Below, piece after piece: positions 53,948 to 63,843 of a stretch of DNA of 64,000 nucleotides; the first letter of the stretch is position 1, and every line of letters starts with the position of its first letter. Source of the DNA: Chthonomonas calidirosea T49 (GTDB taxonomy: Bacteria; Armatimonadota; Chthonomonadetes; Chthonomonadales; Chthonomonadaceae); the NCBI RefSeq assembly GCF_000427095.1, contig NC_021487.1:1459381-1523380 (forward strand), written 5' to 3'. Below the pieces are notes generated by a model, which saw nothing but the letters and a program-made list of their open reading frames with translations, was not told where the DNA came from and searched no databases. The position numbers and the translations under genes were made by a program.

Positions 53948-54748
53948 ATGCTTACCGCAGAGCAAGTCGCCTTTTTCAAAGAGCACGGCTATTTAGCTCT
54001 TCCTGAGTTTTGGACGCCACGTGAGGTGGCCGCCATGCAGGCTGAGGTCGAGCGCTTTAAGCGAGAGGGCTTGCTGCGTAACGTCACCACGGAAGGTGAT
54101 GGAAAAACCCACTCCAAAACACGCCAAAACCTTCAACTGTGCCCTATGGCTGACAAAAGCCCCCTCTTTCGGGCGCTTCCCTTCGAACCGAAAGTGATAG
54201 AGGCCGTTCGACTGCTTATTGGAGACCCCGTGCTGCTCCATCTCGACCAGATTTTCCTGAAACCGGCTCATCATGGGGCTGGCACCAATTGGCACCAAGA
54301 CAACGCCTACTTTGCATTAGAAGATCCGTTGAAAGGTACCGCGCTTTGGATAGCTGTGCATGAGGCCACGGTAGAAAACGGCACCATGCACATCATTCCG
54401 GATGCCTTCCGCGAAAAGCTCCCTCATAGCCGCGACCCAGAAAGCGACCACCATATCCGCTGCTATCCACCGGAAGAGAAGGCCATTCCTATCGAGTTGC
54501 CCGCAGGCGGTGTCGTCTTCTTCGCCTATGGCACCCCGCATTGCACAAAAGCGAATCACTCCAGTAGGGAAAGAGCAGGAGTTGCATACCACTTTCATAA
54601 TGGGAACTATGCTGCCGATGGAGGTTATCCTCTAGAACGACGTATTCCCCTCACCGGCCCTGAAACGGATGATGGCACACGTGCGTATGGTAAACGGATA
54701 GCCGGCACCTGGCAAGAGGAGGTGGAGCGCGCGCTTCAGCTTGCGTAA
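53948..54748 (+). CDS. Phytanoyl-CoA dioxygenase (PhyH) family protein
   Basis: 266 residues. It starts MLTAEQVAFFKEHGYLALPE, typical of PhyH. The iron site HxD is in GTNWHQDNAYFALEDP and the distal histidine in AYGTPHCTKANHS. The family uses Fe(II) and 2-oxoglutarate to hydroxylate varied small molecules, so the substrate is not defined. CGGAGG lies before the ATG. Downstream, repeat copy C begins within ten bases of the stop. Confidence 0.9.
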   Translation: MLTAEQVAFFKEHGYLALPEFWTPREVAAMQAEVERFKREGLLRNVTTEGDGKTHSKTRQNLQLCPMADKSPLFRALPFEPKVIEAVRLLIGDPVLLHLDQIFLKPAHHGAGTNWHQDNAYFALEDPLKGTALWIAVHEATVENGTMHIIPDAFREKLPHSRDPESDHHIRCYPPEEKAIPIELPAGGVVFFAYGTPHCTKANHSSRERAGVAYHFHNGNYAADGGYPLERRIPLTGPETDDGTRAYGKRIAGTWQEEVERALQLA

Positions 54749-54754
54749 CCCTAC

Positions 54755-54870
54755 GAGCGCGCATCTAAAGGTGTGATGGCTTTGCGCCGGCGCGACAGAC
54801 ACATCGGCGTCCGAGCCGTACGACTGGTTACGGCCTGCGCCGAACGGGTGACGTATGCGTCGCACCCTAC
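54755..54870. repeat. Dispersed intergenic repeat, divergent copy C
   Basis: GCGCATCTAAAGGTG, GGCTTTGCGCCGGCGCGACA and TCCGAGCCGTA match copies A and B over the left half. TGCGTCGCACCCTAC near 54857-54870 looks like a decayed version of the terminal hairpin. It lies between the PhyH gene and the GntR-type gene. The central part is shorter than in A and B. Confidence 0.6.
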
Positions 54871-54976
54871 AACCTCTTTTTCTCTATGGATAAGTGTCAG
54901 CTACTTAACTACTTAACAACGAAGGGGGCGCGCATCCTCCCGCGCGCACATTTTATGAATAAGGAGACAGTTATAT

Positions 54977-56131
54977 ATGGCGCCTCGGCGGGAGACAGAA
55001 CATAAAAAGGCTCAGCTGAAGGCCTATATTCGTGAGGAGTGCCTTCGGAATCAAGCCAAACCCAATAAGCTGTTACCGCCAGTACGTGAGCTTTCCGATA
55101 CGTTTGGTCTTTCGGCTATGTTGGTTTGGCAAGTTCTTAAAGAGTTGGAAGCCGAAGGCCTCATCTACACGATACCCCGTGTTGGAACCTTTATTGGCCC
55201 TCCCACACAACCCCCCTCTGAATTCTATCTTATGTTGGTGCGCCGTTTAGAGCGCTCTCAATGGCACGCCTGGCAAACGCGAGAGGGCTTTGAAGAGCGT
55301 ATTGCCGCTTTAGGCGGCGCTACACTGATTTTAACCCACGAGGTGTTTGCCGACTGCACCCACAAAAAGCAGCTGCCTCCGCTTGCCGGCATCTTCTATT
55401 TCGATGAGGAGAACCCCGTCTGGCCGCAAGAAGCGAAGTTGCGTAGGGTGCCTAAGGTGCAGTTCCGCGCTTCAAACGCTTTTCTCCGTATGTGCGATCA
55501 CGTCTCCTTCGACGATCGCGATGGGGGGCGAAGGGCAACGCAACATCTTCTGCAACTAGGGCATCGCTGCATCGCCTTTCTTGGGCTACATAAGAACGCT
55601 CTCGACCTCGTGTTCGACTGGTCTGTGCAGCGTGAAGAAGGGTGGAAACAGGCCCTTCTCCAGGTTGGACTATCGCCTCAAGGACTGGCCTACCACCCGC
55701 CAGAAACGCTCTCTTATGAAAAGGTCTACTCCATGGAAGCCCTCGGGTATACGGCCGCCCAGCCCCTTGTACGGCGCGAAGACGTTACGGCCGTGGTCTG
55801 TGCTAACGATTCGGCGGCGCTTGGGCTTCTTCGTGCTCTACAGACCGCCAACATCCCCCCTAACCGCTGGCCAGCTATCGTGGGTTTTGACGATCAGCCA
55901 GAAGTAGCTATTCACAACGTCTCCTCGTTTCGCCTACCTTGGTACGAAATCGGGCGTACGGCCGCCGATCTTTTGTGGGAACGACGTCATAACCTGTTAA
56001 CCGGTAGCTTTCAACATCGCTATGTCACCATGGTGCTTATTCAGCGCCTTACTTCCCCCGTCCAGTGGTCGCACTCCACTGAGCAAGCCGCACTTACTCT
56101 CTTAGGCACGACGACAGACTCTCCCGATTGA
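54977..56131 (+). CDS. GntR-HTH / LacI-type ligand-binding regulator
   Basis: 384 residues. The N-terminal winged helix (NKLLPPVRELSDTFGLSAML, VWQVLKELEAEGLIYTIPRV) is GntR-like. The rest is a periplasmic-binding-protein-type sensor of the LacI/GalR class (HVSFDDRDGGRRATQHLLQL, CANDSAALGLLRALQ, AIVGFDDQPEVAIHNVSSFR). This AraR-like architecture usually represses sugar-use genes until a sugar binds. Targets may include the nearby GH35 gene, but no operator was identified. AAGGAGAC lies before the ATG. Confidence 0.92.
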   Translation: MAPRRETEHKKAQLKAYIREECLRNQAKPNKLLPPVRELSDTFGLSAMLVWQVLKELEAEGLIYTIPRVGTFIGPPTQPPSEFYLMLVRRLERSQWHAWQTREGFEERIAALGGATLILTHEVFADCTHKKQLPPLAGIFYFDEENPVWPQEAKLRRVPKVQFRASNAFLRMCDHVSFDDRDGGRRATQHLLQLGHRCIAFLGLHKNALDLVFDWSVQREEGWKQALLQVGLSPQGLAYHPPETLSYEKVYSMEALGYTAAQPLVRREDVTAVVCANDSAALGLLRALQTANIPPNRWPAIVGFDDQPEVAIHNVSSFRLPWYEIGRTAADLLWERRHNLLTGSFQHRYVTMVLIQRLTSPVQWSHSTEQAALTLLGTTTDSPD

Positions 56132-56132
56132 C

Positions 56133-56669
56133 TTACTGAAAGAAGAGCTGCCAGCTGTTATTGGTGAGAGACGCCTCGGCGTAAAGCCGTCTGTCTTGAG
56201 GGTTGTCCGGAGAGATCGGCACATAGAAACGCACATGGAGGAAGCCATAGCGGTTCGCATAAGGCACAATAGCCCTGTTAAACAGCACGGTCAGCGCGTC
56301 CGGCTCGGCCCCGGCCAGTTGAACAATAAGAACCGTGCGATCGGTGTCGGCATAGGCTTGTTGTACAAGACCATTGGAGCTATTACGCAGCCAGGCGTAG
56401 TAGGGAGTCCTCTGATTTTCACGTGCTATGTCGTTAAGCTGCTCCTGGCTCAACGGTGGAGGAATGCTGGATGGCGGTATTGTGGCACCGTTTGACATAT
56501 TTGCGCTGCTCGAAGCCGGTGTGGACCTGGCGGCAGGAACATGAGTTGTAGGCAAGGAGCCGTTGGGCTGAGAGATGGCAGTCGTGCGAAGAAGGCGCGG
56601 CGCCAGCAGCCAGTAGGCCACCAACCCCGCCAGTGCCGTGAGAAGAAGAAAACCCACCGCACGTGCCAT
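56133..56669 (-). CDS. Single-pass membrane protein, unknown
   Basis: 178 residues. One N-terminal helix (VGFLLLTALAGLVAYWLLAP) is followed by a Ser/Thr/Pro-rich linker (about 33-72) and a small domain with TVLIVQLAGAEPDALTVLFN and NRYGFLHVRFYVPISPDN. It is predicted to be anchored with the domain outside the cytosol. I do not recognise the family. It ends next to the convergent regulator gene. Confidence 0.65.
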   Translation of the reverse strand: MARAVGFLLLTALAGLVAYWLLAPRLLRTTAISQPNGSLPTTHVPAARSTPASSSANMSNGATIPPSSIPPPLSQEQLNDIARENQRTPYYAWLRNSSNGLVQQAYADTDRTVLIVQLAGAEPDALTVLFNRAIVPYANRYGFLHVRFYVPISPDNPQDRRLYAEASLTNNSWQLFFQ

Positions 56670-56799
56670 ACCCTCATTGTACCTTTGCCATCTCTCCTAT
56701 ACACCGAATTTAGCGCAACAACGGCCAACAAAAAAGAGATGAGGAGAATGCGAAGAAGAATGAGATAATCGGCTCCCGCGATCGAGCAGGGGTCACAGC

Positions 56800-56980
56800 A
56801 AACGACTTATGCGTCTAAAGGTGGCGGCTTTGCGCTAGCAGGACCGACCTATCTACCTCAAAGCCGCAGGACTAACTTACAGCAGTCAACTGGCAATGGG
56901 GGCAGCCACGAACGCGACCCGCCAGCCCAGCCAAACAGATGCGAATGTAGGGGCGCAAGGCCCTGCGTCCCTACTTCGCA
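56800..56980. repeat. Dispersed intergenic repeat, copy B
   Basis: About 181 bases homologous to copy A. The terminal hairpin is better kept here: GTAGGGGCGCA (56947-56957) pairs with TGCGTCCCTAC (56964-56974) with one G-T pair, and outer TGCGAA/TTCGCA (56940-56945, 56975-56980) adds six more pairs. The hairpin overlaps the last codons and the TAG stop of the GH35 gene on the minus strand. The repeat fills most of the gap between the GH35 gene and the 178-residue membrane protein. Confidence 0.8.
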
Positions 56981-59900
56981 CGCTCATTGAGCGGACTTCT
57001 TTCAGCAGAAAGCGCTTTCGACGCTTCGAAGGAAAGTTTTCCGCTTGTTTCTAGTTGATAGACCGTTCTGCTTGCCGTCTTCTCGATCCATAGATGCGCC
57101 TCAACAGGAGCGTTGCCCTCTTCATCGAACACTATCAACTCATTCACACCCGGCTTCAGCCAGCATTCAGGCAAGTAGTAGCCGTCAATAGGCACCTTCT
57201 CAGGATAACGGCCTAAATTATGGCCATTAAGCCACACGAAACCACGCGAAAGCCCGCGCGTGGAAAAACGCAGGATGGGATGTGGGCCAAGCCCCTGAGG
57301 TGGCGTGGTGATAAAAGTCGTCCGGTAAAACGTTGGCACGTGGGTTGCTTGCGTTGCCGGCCACGTTTGCCAATGAGCGCGAGACAACCTTCCTTCTCCT
57401 ACGCCACCATGCATCGCCCAGTGCTCTACCGGCCAAACCTCATCGTTCTGTAGCACCCGCAGCGTCACCGGCCCCATAATTCCTCCAGGCCCATCCGTGT
57501 TTTGCACTCGAACCGCCAATAGGTTGGTTCCCTGCTTATTCCAAGCTGCGTCTAAATTGACATCAAACGGCGAGCCCCACCCCTCATGGCGAAACAAGAG
57601 CTTACCGTTGAGAAAGACAGTTCCATTGTCGTCTACATTCTCAAAATGCAATAGATGATGTGCTCCGGGAAGGTTGGGTAAGGAGGTAACGACCCAAGCG
57701 TAGCCGCGACGTCCATGAAACAGATCCTCTCCTACCTTCGCCTCCTGCCATCCCTCGCCCATCAGCGATTCAGGGACGGCGCTGTGGGCATCGGTCGGCT
57801 GCCAGTACCACTGTTCGATAGGCGTCCCACGGAAAGCGCCAGCCATCAGAGTCACCGGCCCCTTTAGCCCCTTGACATCTACAGTATCTAATGCGCCGAG
57901 ATAAGAAAACAGTTTTGGCCTTCCATAATGTGCGGTGAGCACCGCCAAAGTAACCCGACCTGCCGGCAGGGTTAGGGTGATATCGCGGGCAACTTGGTGA
58001 TCGTTGCGCGGCACGATGCGACTTTCAGCAGCTTTGTGTCCGTTTACAAAGACATCAAGCCAATCCCCTCCGTCGCTAAAGTGCAGCGTATACACCCCGG
58101 CTTTCGGCACTTCCAACGTCGTACGATACCAGGCGTAAGCCCCATTATAGCCGTCCGCCCCCATCTCCACCGGGTCGCGGCTCTGAAGCCACCCCTTTGC
58201 TGGGTAGCCCGTGGCCGCCTCTTGATCAGCCAATGAAGCCTGCCATCCGGAGAGTTTGGGTGCCTTTTGAAAGTTTAAAGAGGATGATGACACCGCTAGC
58301 GGCGTTAGCCTGTTTGGGAGCAGATAGGGGCCATACACACAACTTGCGGCATCGAGAGCATCTGGAGCTACGTCGGCCGGACGCTCTGCGTTCACGAAAA
58401 GGTGCCCATGCTTTAAGAAGACGTCGCCGACATAGCGTGGCCCCACTATCACATAATGACGCCCGTTGGCTTCCACAAACCAGGTGCGATCGGCCGCCTG
58501 CTCATTCACAGCTAAAACACGAACGATCTGCTTACCCACCTGAAAGGCATACTCAGCGGCGCCTGCCTCTGGGTAGCGCGGTATGAGGGTTAGGGTGTCT
58601 CCAGATACTTTCATGGCCTGCTCGCCTACAATGAGCCGAACAGGTGCCCCCGATGTTCGAAATATCAAAGGTTCATCTGCCCCATCTCCAATAGGGCCAT
58701 TAACCACTATTGTTGTGATATTGGCCTGTTGGCAGATAGCGTAGATGCGCGCCAGGCCTAGTTCGAGAATGATGTGCGGTAGCAGTGTGTAATGGAGGAC
58801 AATAGGCCGAATTTCTCCCGGCTCTACCTTCAAATTTGCCGCAACCTCCTTCCCATCTAGAGACAGCGCTGTGGTTTGCACCGTATTGCCAGGATTATCC
58901 AGAAAGAGGAGGGTACCGGCAGGTGCCGTTCGCGCCGTGGCATGAATGGTCGGGTTACCTACACATTGGGCGTAGTTTTCCGTGGTGTTGTCGCTGTCTT
59001 CTAGGACAGAAGCAAAGCTCCTTGCAAACCAAGCGGCCCGCTTAAAGTGATAGTAGATAGGCCGCAGATCGCCCGCTTGCCCAATGGCGGCGGCGTAGTC
59101 ATAACTAGCTGCATCCTCATCGTTGTTGGTATAGCCAAAGTTCGAGCCGCCGTGTAGCATGTAGTAGTTGTAGCCGTTCCCTCCATAGGCGATGATCTTC
59201 CATGTGCCGCGTGTGAAATACCGGTCTCTATCGGGCGGCAGAGCGCCGTAGAGGTTGTACCAGCCCGGCCAAAACTCCGTACAGTACCATGGGCTCGTGC
59301 GTCCGGCACTGCTCCATGGCCTATCACCGGCAGGATCAGAGGAGTGATGAAGACCGCTAAAAAAGAACGGTACCTGAATCCCATCTTGAATAGCTTTGTT
59401 ATACAAAAACCGGAAATAGGAGTTTGGCATGTCGGTACCCCACCCCAACGGATGCTCATTTTCCAACTGCACGAGGATAACAGGCCCGCCATGATTGATC
59501 TGGTTTCTCGCCACAATAGGTAGAATTTTATCAAAAAAGGTACCAACCTCTTTCTCAAAGGGCGCATTCGGCTCACGCACGCGCAGGCCTGGCACAAAGC
59601 GCAGCCAAACTGGGTAGCCTCCGCTATCCCACTCAGCACAATAGTAAGGGCCGACACGGCATGTGGCATACATGCCCATCTTCTTAACCAGTTTAAGAAA
59701 AGCGTCGAGATCGGCTCGACCCTCAAAATTCCAAACCCCTTTTTCCGGTTCGTGCACGTTCCAGAAAAGGTAGCTTTGCACCGTGTTGAACCCCGCGCGT
59801 TTCATCCGGAGCAGGCGATCGGCCCAGAGAGCACGCGGCACACGAGCATAGTGCATGCTACCGGAAACAATAAACGTGCGCTTGCCGTCAATAAGAAAAC

Positions 59901-60027
59901 CTTTTCCATCTATGTCAATGAAAGGTTTCGCGGCCGGAGCCGGTGGAAACATCGAGTCGTTTGCGGAGGCGATTAGTGGAAAAAGCGCCATGAAAAGACC
60001 TAAACCGATCCCCAAAAACCGATTCAT
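56971..60027 (-). CDS. Beta-galactosidase, glycoside hydrolase family 35
   Basis: 1018 residues, longer than typical GH35. A signal peptide (MNRFLGIGLGLFMALFPLIA) is followed by the GH35 barrel: FIVSGSMHYARVPRALWADR, then AGFNTVQSYLFWNVHEPEKG. The catalytic acid region is VILVQLENEHPLGW near residue 188 and the nucleophile is in SPWYCTEFWPGW near 248. Several beta-sandwich domains follow (for example TLHFSDGGDWLDVFVNGHKA), which may bind carbohydrate. It removes terminal beta-galactose outside the cell. The stop lies within repeat B, so the last two residues may derive from the repeat. The ATG overlaps the phytoene-synthase-like gene by four bases. Confidence 0.93.
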   Translation of the reverse strand: MNRFLGIGLGLFMALFPLIASANDSMFPPAPAAKPFIDIDGKGFLIDGKRTFIVSGSMHYARVPRALWADRLLRMKRAGFNTVQSYLFWNVHEPEKGVWNFEGRADLDAFLKLVKKMGMYATCRVGPYYCAEWDSGGYPVWLRFVPGLRVREPNAPFEKEVGTFFDKILPIVARNQINHGGPVILVQLENEHPLGWGTDMPNSYFRFLYNKAIQDGIQVPFFFSGLHHSSDPAGDRPWSSAGRTSPWYCTEFWPGWYNLYGALPPDRDRYFTRGTWKIIAYGGNGYNYYMLHGGSNFGYTNNDEDAASYDYAAAIGQAGDLRPIYYHFKRAAWFARSFASVLEDSDNTTENYAQCVGNPTIHATARTAPAGTLLFLDNPGNTVQTTALSLDGKEVAANLKVEPGEIRPIVLHYTLLPHIILELGLARIYAICQQANITTIVVNGPIGDGADEPLIFRTSGAPVRLIVGEQAMKVSGDTLTLIPRYPEAGAAEYAFQVGKQIVRVLAVNEQAADRTWFVEANGRHYVIVGPRYVGDVFLKHGHLFVNAERPADVAPDALDAASCVYGPYLLPNRLTPLAVSSSSLNFQKAPKLSGWQASLADQEAATGYPAKGWLQSRDPVEMGADGYNGAYAWYRTTLEVPKAGVYTLHFSDGGDWLDVFVNGHKAAESRIVPRNDHQVARDITLTLPAGRVTLAVLTAHYGRPKLFSYLGALDTVDVKGLKGPVTLMAGAFRGTPIEQWYWQPTDAHSAVPESLMGEGWQEAKVGEDLFHGRRGYAWVVTSLPNLPGAHHLLHFENVDDNGTVFLNGKLLFRHEGWGSPFDVNLDAAWNKQGTNLLAVRVQNTDGPGGIMGPVTLRVLQNDEVWPVEHWAMHGGVGEGRLSRAHWQTWPATQATHVPTFYRTTFITTPPQGLGPHPILRFSTRGLSRGFVWLNGHNLGRYPEKVPIDGYYLPECWLKPGVNELIVFDEEGNAPVEAHLWIEKTASRTVYQLETSGKLSFEASKALSAERSPLNERAK

Positions 60028-60995
60028 TCTTTCTCCTTATCAAGCTCCAAAGAGCGGTGTTGACGAACCCAGGCCTCTAGCACGTACCTCACTTTTCTCC
60101 ATGTGCTCACGCGCGCACGACGCGAAAAGACATCGTAGTTGTTGCGTTCGATCGCATCCAAGATCCCTCTATAGATACGGTACATGATGGCGAACGTCGG
60201 TTGCGCCTCCTTCGACAAGAGAGGCAGAAGCTTTTTGGCCTCGGCGTAATAGGAACGGGCACGCTCCACCTCGAAGCGCATGAGGGCCTGAAAGGCCTTG
60301 GAAAGAGAGCGGCTTCCAATATCGGCCTCAGAAACGCAAAAGCGTCGCATGTCCTCCTGGGGCAGATAGATTCGCCCACGATCGTAATCCTCACCGATGT
60401 CGCGTAGGATATTCGTGAGTTGAAAGGCAATGCCGCAAGCCTCGGCGTAACGTAGGGCCTTACCCTCTGCCGCATCGAAGCCCCAAATGTGGAGACACAC
60501 AAACCCCACCACCGAGGCCACACGGTAACAGTAGAGGTAAAGATCGTCCCAAGTTTCGTAACGGGTATGGGTAAGGTCCATAGCTGTGCCCTCGATAAGC
60601 TCGTAGAAAAACTGGGCGGGGATGCGATAACGACAGACCGTATCGTGAAAGGCTGGAAGGATGAGGCTGTCTCCGTAATCCCCATCAAGAGCGCGATCCA
60701 GAGCAGCACGCCAACTCTGAATGGCATCGAACCTGTCTGTGATAGCGGCCTCATCGGAAACGTCGTCACTGTAGCGCATGAACGCATAGACCGCGCACAT
60801 GGCAGCTCGTTGCTCCGGTGGTAGCGCCACAAAGGAGTAGTAGAAGTTGCGAGCTTGCGACCGCGCGATCCGTTCGCAATAGCGATAAGAGGCTCTGAGA
60901 CGATCTTGCATAAACTGGTGAGAAGGCCTATCGAGCTGAGGCATCGCTTCCCAAAAACTCCGAAAATTGCTGAATAAGTTTACCCGATCCAGCAT
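60024..60995 (-). CDS. Phytoene/squalene synthase family protein
   Basis: 323 residues. The two aspartate-rich sites are visible: AFMRYSDDVSDEAAITDRF and FQLTNILRDIGEDYDRGRIY. Further markers are RNFYYSFVALPPEQRAAMCA and YRVASVVGFVCLHIWGF. It condenses two prenyl diphosphates head to head. CrtB-type phytoene synthase is the likeliest, given the pigmented relatives, but a hopanoid HpnC/HpnD type cannot be excluded. It is translationally coupled to the GH35 gene, an odd pairing. No other carotenoid gene is nearby. Confidence 0.88.
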   Translation of the reverse strand: MLDRVNLFSNFRSFWEAMPQLDRPSHQFMQDRLRASYRYCERIARSQARNFYYSFVALPPEQRAAMCAVYAFMRYSDDVSDEAAITDRFDAIQSWRAALDRALDGDYGDSLILPAFHDTVCRYRIPAQFFYELIEGTAMDLTHTRYETWDDLYLYCYRVASVVGFVCLHIWGFDAAEGKALRYAEACGIAFQLTNILRDIGEDYDRGRIYLPQEDMRRFCVSEADIGSRSLSKAFQALMRFEVERARSYYAEAKKLLPLLSKEAQPTFAIMYRIYRGILDAIERNNYDVFSRRARVSTWRKVRYVLEAWVRQHRSLELDKEKE

Positions 60996-61212
60996 AAAGC
61001 CCCTGTTTTAGAGAGATTCCTAACAGATGAGCAGGTCGCCCCTCCATCGCAGGAGATGAACAATGTCGCTTGCTCTACCAAAACTGTGCGCTTTCGCTCC
61101 CCTTAAGTCGTTCTCCGTCCACAAAGCTTGATTTTGACCTTCTCTATGAAGTATTCTCTCTTCAAGGACGATCAGAACGATCGAGAATACCACGGAAATA
61201 GAGTTCTAAAAG

Positions 61213-63720
61213 ATGCCTAAATCGCTGAAGATTCTGCCCGACGAAATGCGACGTGCGGGTCAAATAGAGTTTACACCTATCCCCCTAAACCAGTACCGCC
61301 GTACGCTTAAAGAGGAGCTTGATCGGTTTGCCCGTGAAGATTTGGTGCGCATCTATCGGGACATGCTGATCATTCGCACTTTTGAGAGCATGCTCGATAG
61401 CGTTAAGAAAACGGGAGGCTATCGTGGAATCGCGTACAACCACCGAGGGCCTGCCCATCTCTCCATAGGTCAAGAGGCTGCCGCCGTAGGCCAAGCCTTT
61501 TTACTGGATGTGAACGACCATATTTTCGGCAGCCATCGCAGCCATGGAGAAATCTTGGCGAAAGGGCTTTCTGCTATAGAAAAGCTGCCGGAAGAGACTC
61601 TCCAACAGATCATGGAGCGCTATTGGGATGGAGCCACCTTACGAGTGGTGGAGAAGAGGATAGAGCAGGCTCCGGAAGGCCCTCCGCTTCACAAGGAGTC
61701 GGAAGTTAGAAATCTAGCCATTGATTATCTGCTGTACGGCGCCTTGGCTGAGATATTTGGAAGAGAAACGGGCTTCAATAAAGGGATGGGTGGCTCGATG
61801 CACGCCTTCTTCCCTCCCTTTGGCATCTATCCTAACAACGCCATTGTGGGAGGCTCCGCCGACATCTCGGTAGGGGCTGCCCTCTACAAACGGGTGCAGC
61901 GTAAGCCGGGCATCGTCATTTGCAATATCGGCGACGCAGCCATCACCTGCGGCCCCACATGGGAGGCCATGTGTTTTGCCAATATGGACCAGTTCAAGAC
62001 ACTTTTTGAGGAGCCCTATCGTGGAGGCTTGCCCATCATCTTTAACTTTGTTAATAACTTCTATGGCATGGGCGGTCAGCTCGTTGGAGAGACCGGTGGA
62101 TTTGGCATCCTAGCGCGTGTGGGCGCCGGCCTCAACGCCAGCCAAATGCATGCCGAGCGCATAGACGGCTACAACCCGCTTGCCGTTATTGATGCCATTG
62201 CCCGCAAGAAGGAGATATTGGCGAAGGGTGAAGGGCCGGTGCTACTCGATACGGTAACCTACCGTTACAGTGGTCACTCCCCCTCCGATGCCTCCTCTTA
62301 TCGCGAGAAAAGCGAGGTGGAAGAGTGGCAACGTATCGACTCTCTAATCACCTACCGGCGCGAACTTCTCGAGGCCGGCCTCATCACTGAAAGCGAATTG
62401 GAGACGATGCAACAGGCCGTTGAGACCGCCATTCTGCGCGCTTACTTAAAAGCAATTGACCTCGATATCTCCCCGCGCGCCAATCTTTTTCAACCAGGCT
62501 GCTTGCTCGAGCAGACCATGTTTTCCAATCAGCACGTGGAATCGCTAGATAACACACGCAAACCGGTAACGCTTCTTCCGCATCAGGAAAACCCGCGTGT
62601 GCAGCGGCTTGCCTCCCGAAGTCGCTCCGGCATCGGCCCTGATGGCACCCCCCTCCCGAAATCGCGCTGTATTGGCATTCGGGACGCGCTTTTTGAGGCC
62701 ATTCTCGACTGCTTCGAAACCGACCCCACTCTTATCGCCTATGGGGAGGAGAATCGCGACTGGGGAGGCGCCTTTGGCGTCTATCAAGGATTGACAGAGA
62801 GTCTGCCCTATCATCGTCTCTTTAATGCGCCTATTGCCGAGGGCGCGATTGTGGGCACGGCCGTGGGCTACGCTCTTGAAGGAGGTCGCGCTCTCGTCGA
62901 GATCATGTACTGTGATTTTATTGGCCGCGCCGGCGATGAAATTTTCAACCAGCTGGCCAAGTGGCAAGCGATGTCGGGCGGACTGTTGCGAATGCCCGTG
63001 GTGGTGAGGGTCTCCGTGGGCAGCAAATACGGGGCTCAGCACAGTCAAGACTGGACCTCCCTCTGCGCCCATATACCGGGGCTGAAGGTGGTGTTTCCGG
63101 CCACTCCCTACGATGCGAAGGGACTTATGTACGCTGCCCTTACGGGCACTGATCCGGTTATCTTCTTCGAAAGCCAGCGCATCTACGACCAGCCGGAGCT
63201 GTTTCATGGAGCGGAGGGCGTGCCCGAGGGTCGGTATATGGTGCCCATTGGCCAGCCAGATGTGAAACGAACCGGCGAAGACATCACGATTCTTTCCGTG
63301 GGAGCCACGCTTTACCGTGCTTTAGAGGCCGCAGATATTTTGGAGAAGGAGTATAACCTCAAAGCCGAGATCATAGATGCGCGATCGCTTGTGCCCTTCG
63401 ACTATGCTCCTGTGCTGGAAAGCGTAAAGAAGACCGGTCGCATTCTGCTAACGAGCGATGCGTGCGAGCGGGGCAGCATTTTACAAACGTTTGCGGCCAA
63501 GATAGCTCACTTTGCCTTTGACGATCTCGATGCCCCTCCGATAGTGGTGGGTGCACGCAACTGGATAACGCCCCCTGACGAGATCGAGGAGAGCTTCTTT
63601 CCCTACCCCTCCGATATTCTCGACGCTATCCATACCCATATTCTCCCGCTTCCGGGCTACACACCCAAGCGTGTGTGCGATAAGAGCGATCTACTATGGC
63701 GCAGCCGAGAAGGGGTGTAG
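61213..63720 (+). CDS. Fused 2-oxoacid dehydrogenase E1 alpha-beta
   Basis: 835 residues. The first half (about 30-430) is the alpha subunit: [38 protein letters not shown], and the TPP site near residue 238 ([12 protein letters not shown], then [12 protein letters not shown]). There GDG is GDA, and an insert precedes NN. The second half (about 485-835) is the beta subunit: [59 protein letters not shown]. It should decarboxylate a branched-chain or similar 2-oxoacid. No E2 or E3 gene is in the window. The ATG has no strong ribosome site. Confidence 0.88.
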   Translation: MPKSLKILPDEMRRAGQIEFTPIPLNQYRRTLKEELDRFAREDLVRIYRDMLIIRTFESMLDSVKKTGGYRGIAYNHRGPAHLSIGQEAAAVGQAFLLDVNDHIFGSHRSHGEILAKGLSAIEKLPEETLQQIMERYWDGATLRVVEKRIEQAPEGPPLHKESEVRNLAIDYLLYGALAEIFGRETGFNKGMGGSMHAFFPPFGIYPNNAIVGGSADISVGAALYKRVQRKPGIVICNIGDAAITCGPTWEAMCFANMDQFKTLFEEPYRGGLPIIFNFVNNFYGMGGQLVGETGGFGILARVGAGLNASQMHAERIDGYNPLAVIDAIARKKEILAKGEGPVLLDTVTYRYSGHSPSDASSYREKSEVEEWQRIDSLITYRRELLEAGLITESELETMQQAVETAILRAYLKAIDLDISPRANLFQPGCLLEQTMFSNQHVESLDNTRKPVTLLPHQENPRVQRLASRSRSGIGPDGTPLPKSRCIGIRDALFEAILDCFETDPTLIAYGEENRDWGGAFGVYQGLTESLPYHRLFNAPIAEGAIVGTAVGYALEGGRALVEIMYCDFIGRAGDEIFNQLAKWQAMSGGLLRMPVVVRVSVGSKYGAQHSQDWTSLCAHIPGLKVVFPATPYDAKGLMYAALTGTDPVIFFESQRIYDQPELFHGAEGVPEGRYMVPIGQPDVKRTGEDITILSVGATLYRALEAADILEKEYNLKAEIIDARSLVPFDYAPVLESVKKTGRILLTSDACERGSILQTFAAKIAHFAFDDLDAPPIVVGARNWITPPDEIEESFFPYPSDILDAIHTHILPLPGYTPKRVCDKSDLLWRSREGV

Positions 63721-63774
63721 AGAAATCTCAGGCTCTTATCCACACCAACAGAAGAAAAAGTAAAACTTGGAACA

Positions 63775-63807
63775 GAACCGGAGTTCTCTGGTAGAGAACT
63801 CCGGTTC
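63775..63807. terminator. 15-bp perfect hairpin between convergent genes
   Basis: GAACCGGAGTTCTCT (63775-63789) and AGAGAACTCCGGTTC (63793-63807) pair perfectly around GGT. It separates the E1 gene from the gene entering from the right edge. The minus-strand side runs into T-rich sequence. It is likely a two-way terminator. Confidence 0.7.
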
Positions 63808-63843
63808 AACTCAAATAGGTTTCAGCTTAGCATCGAGGCACGA

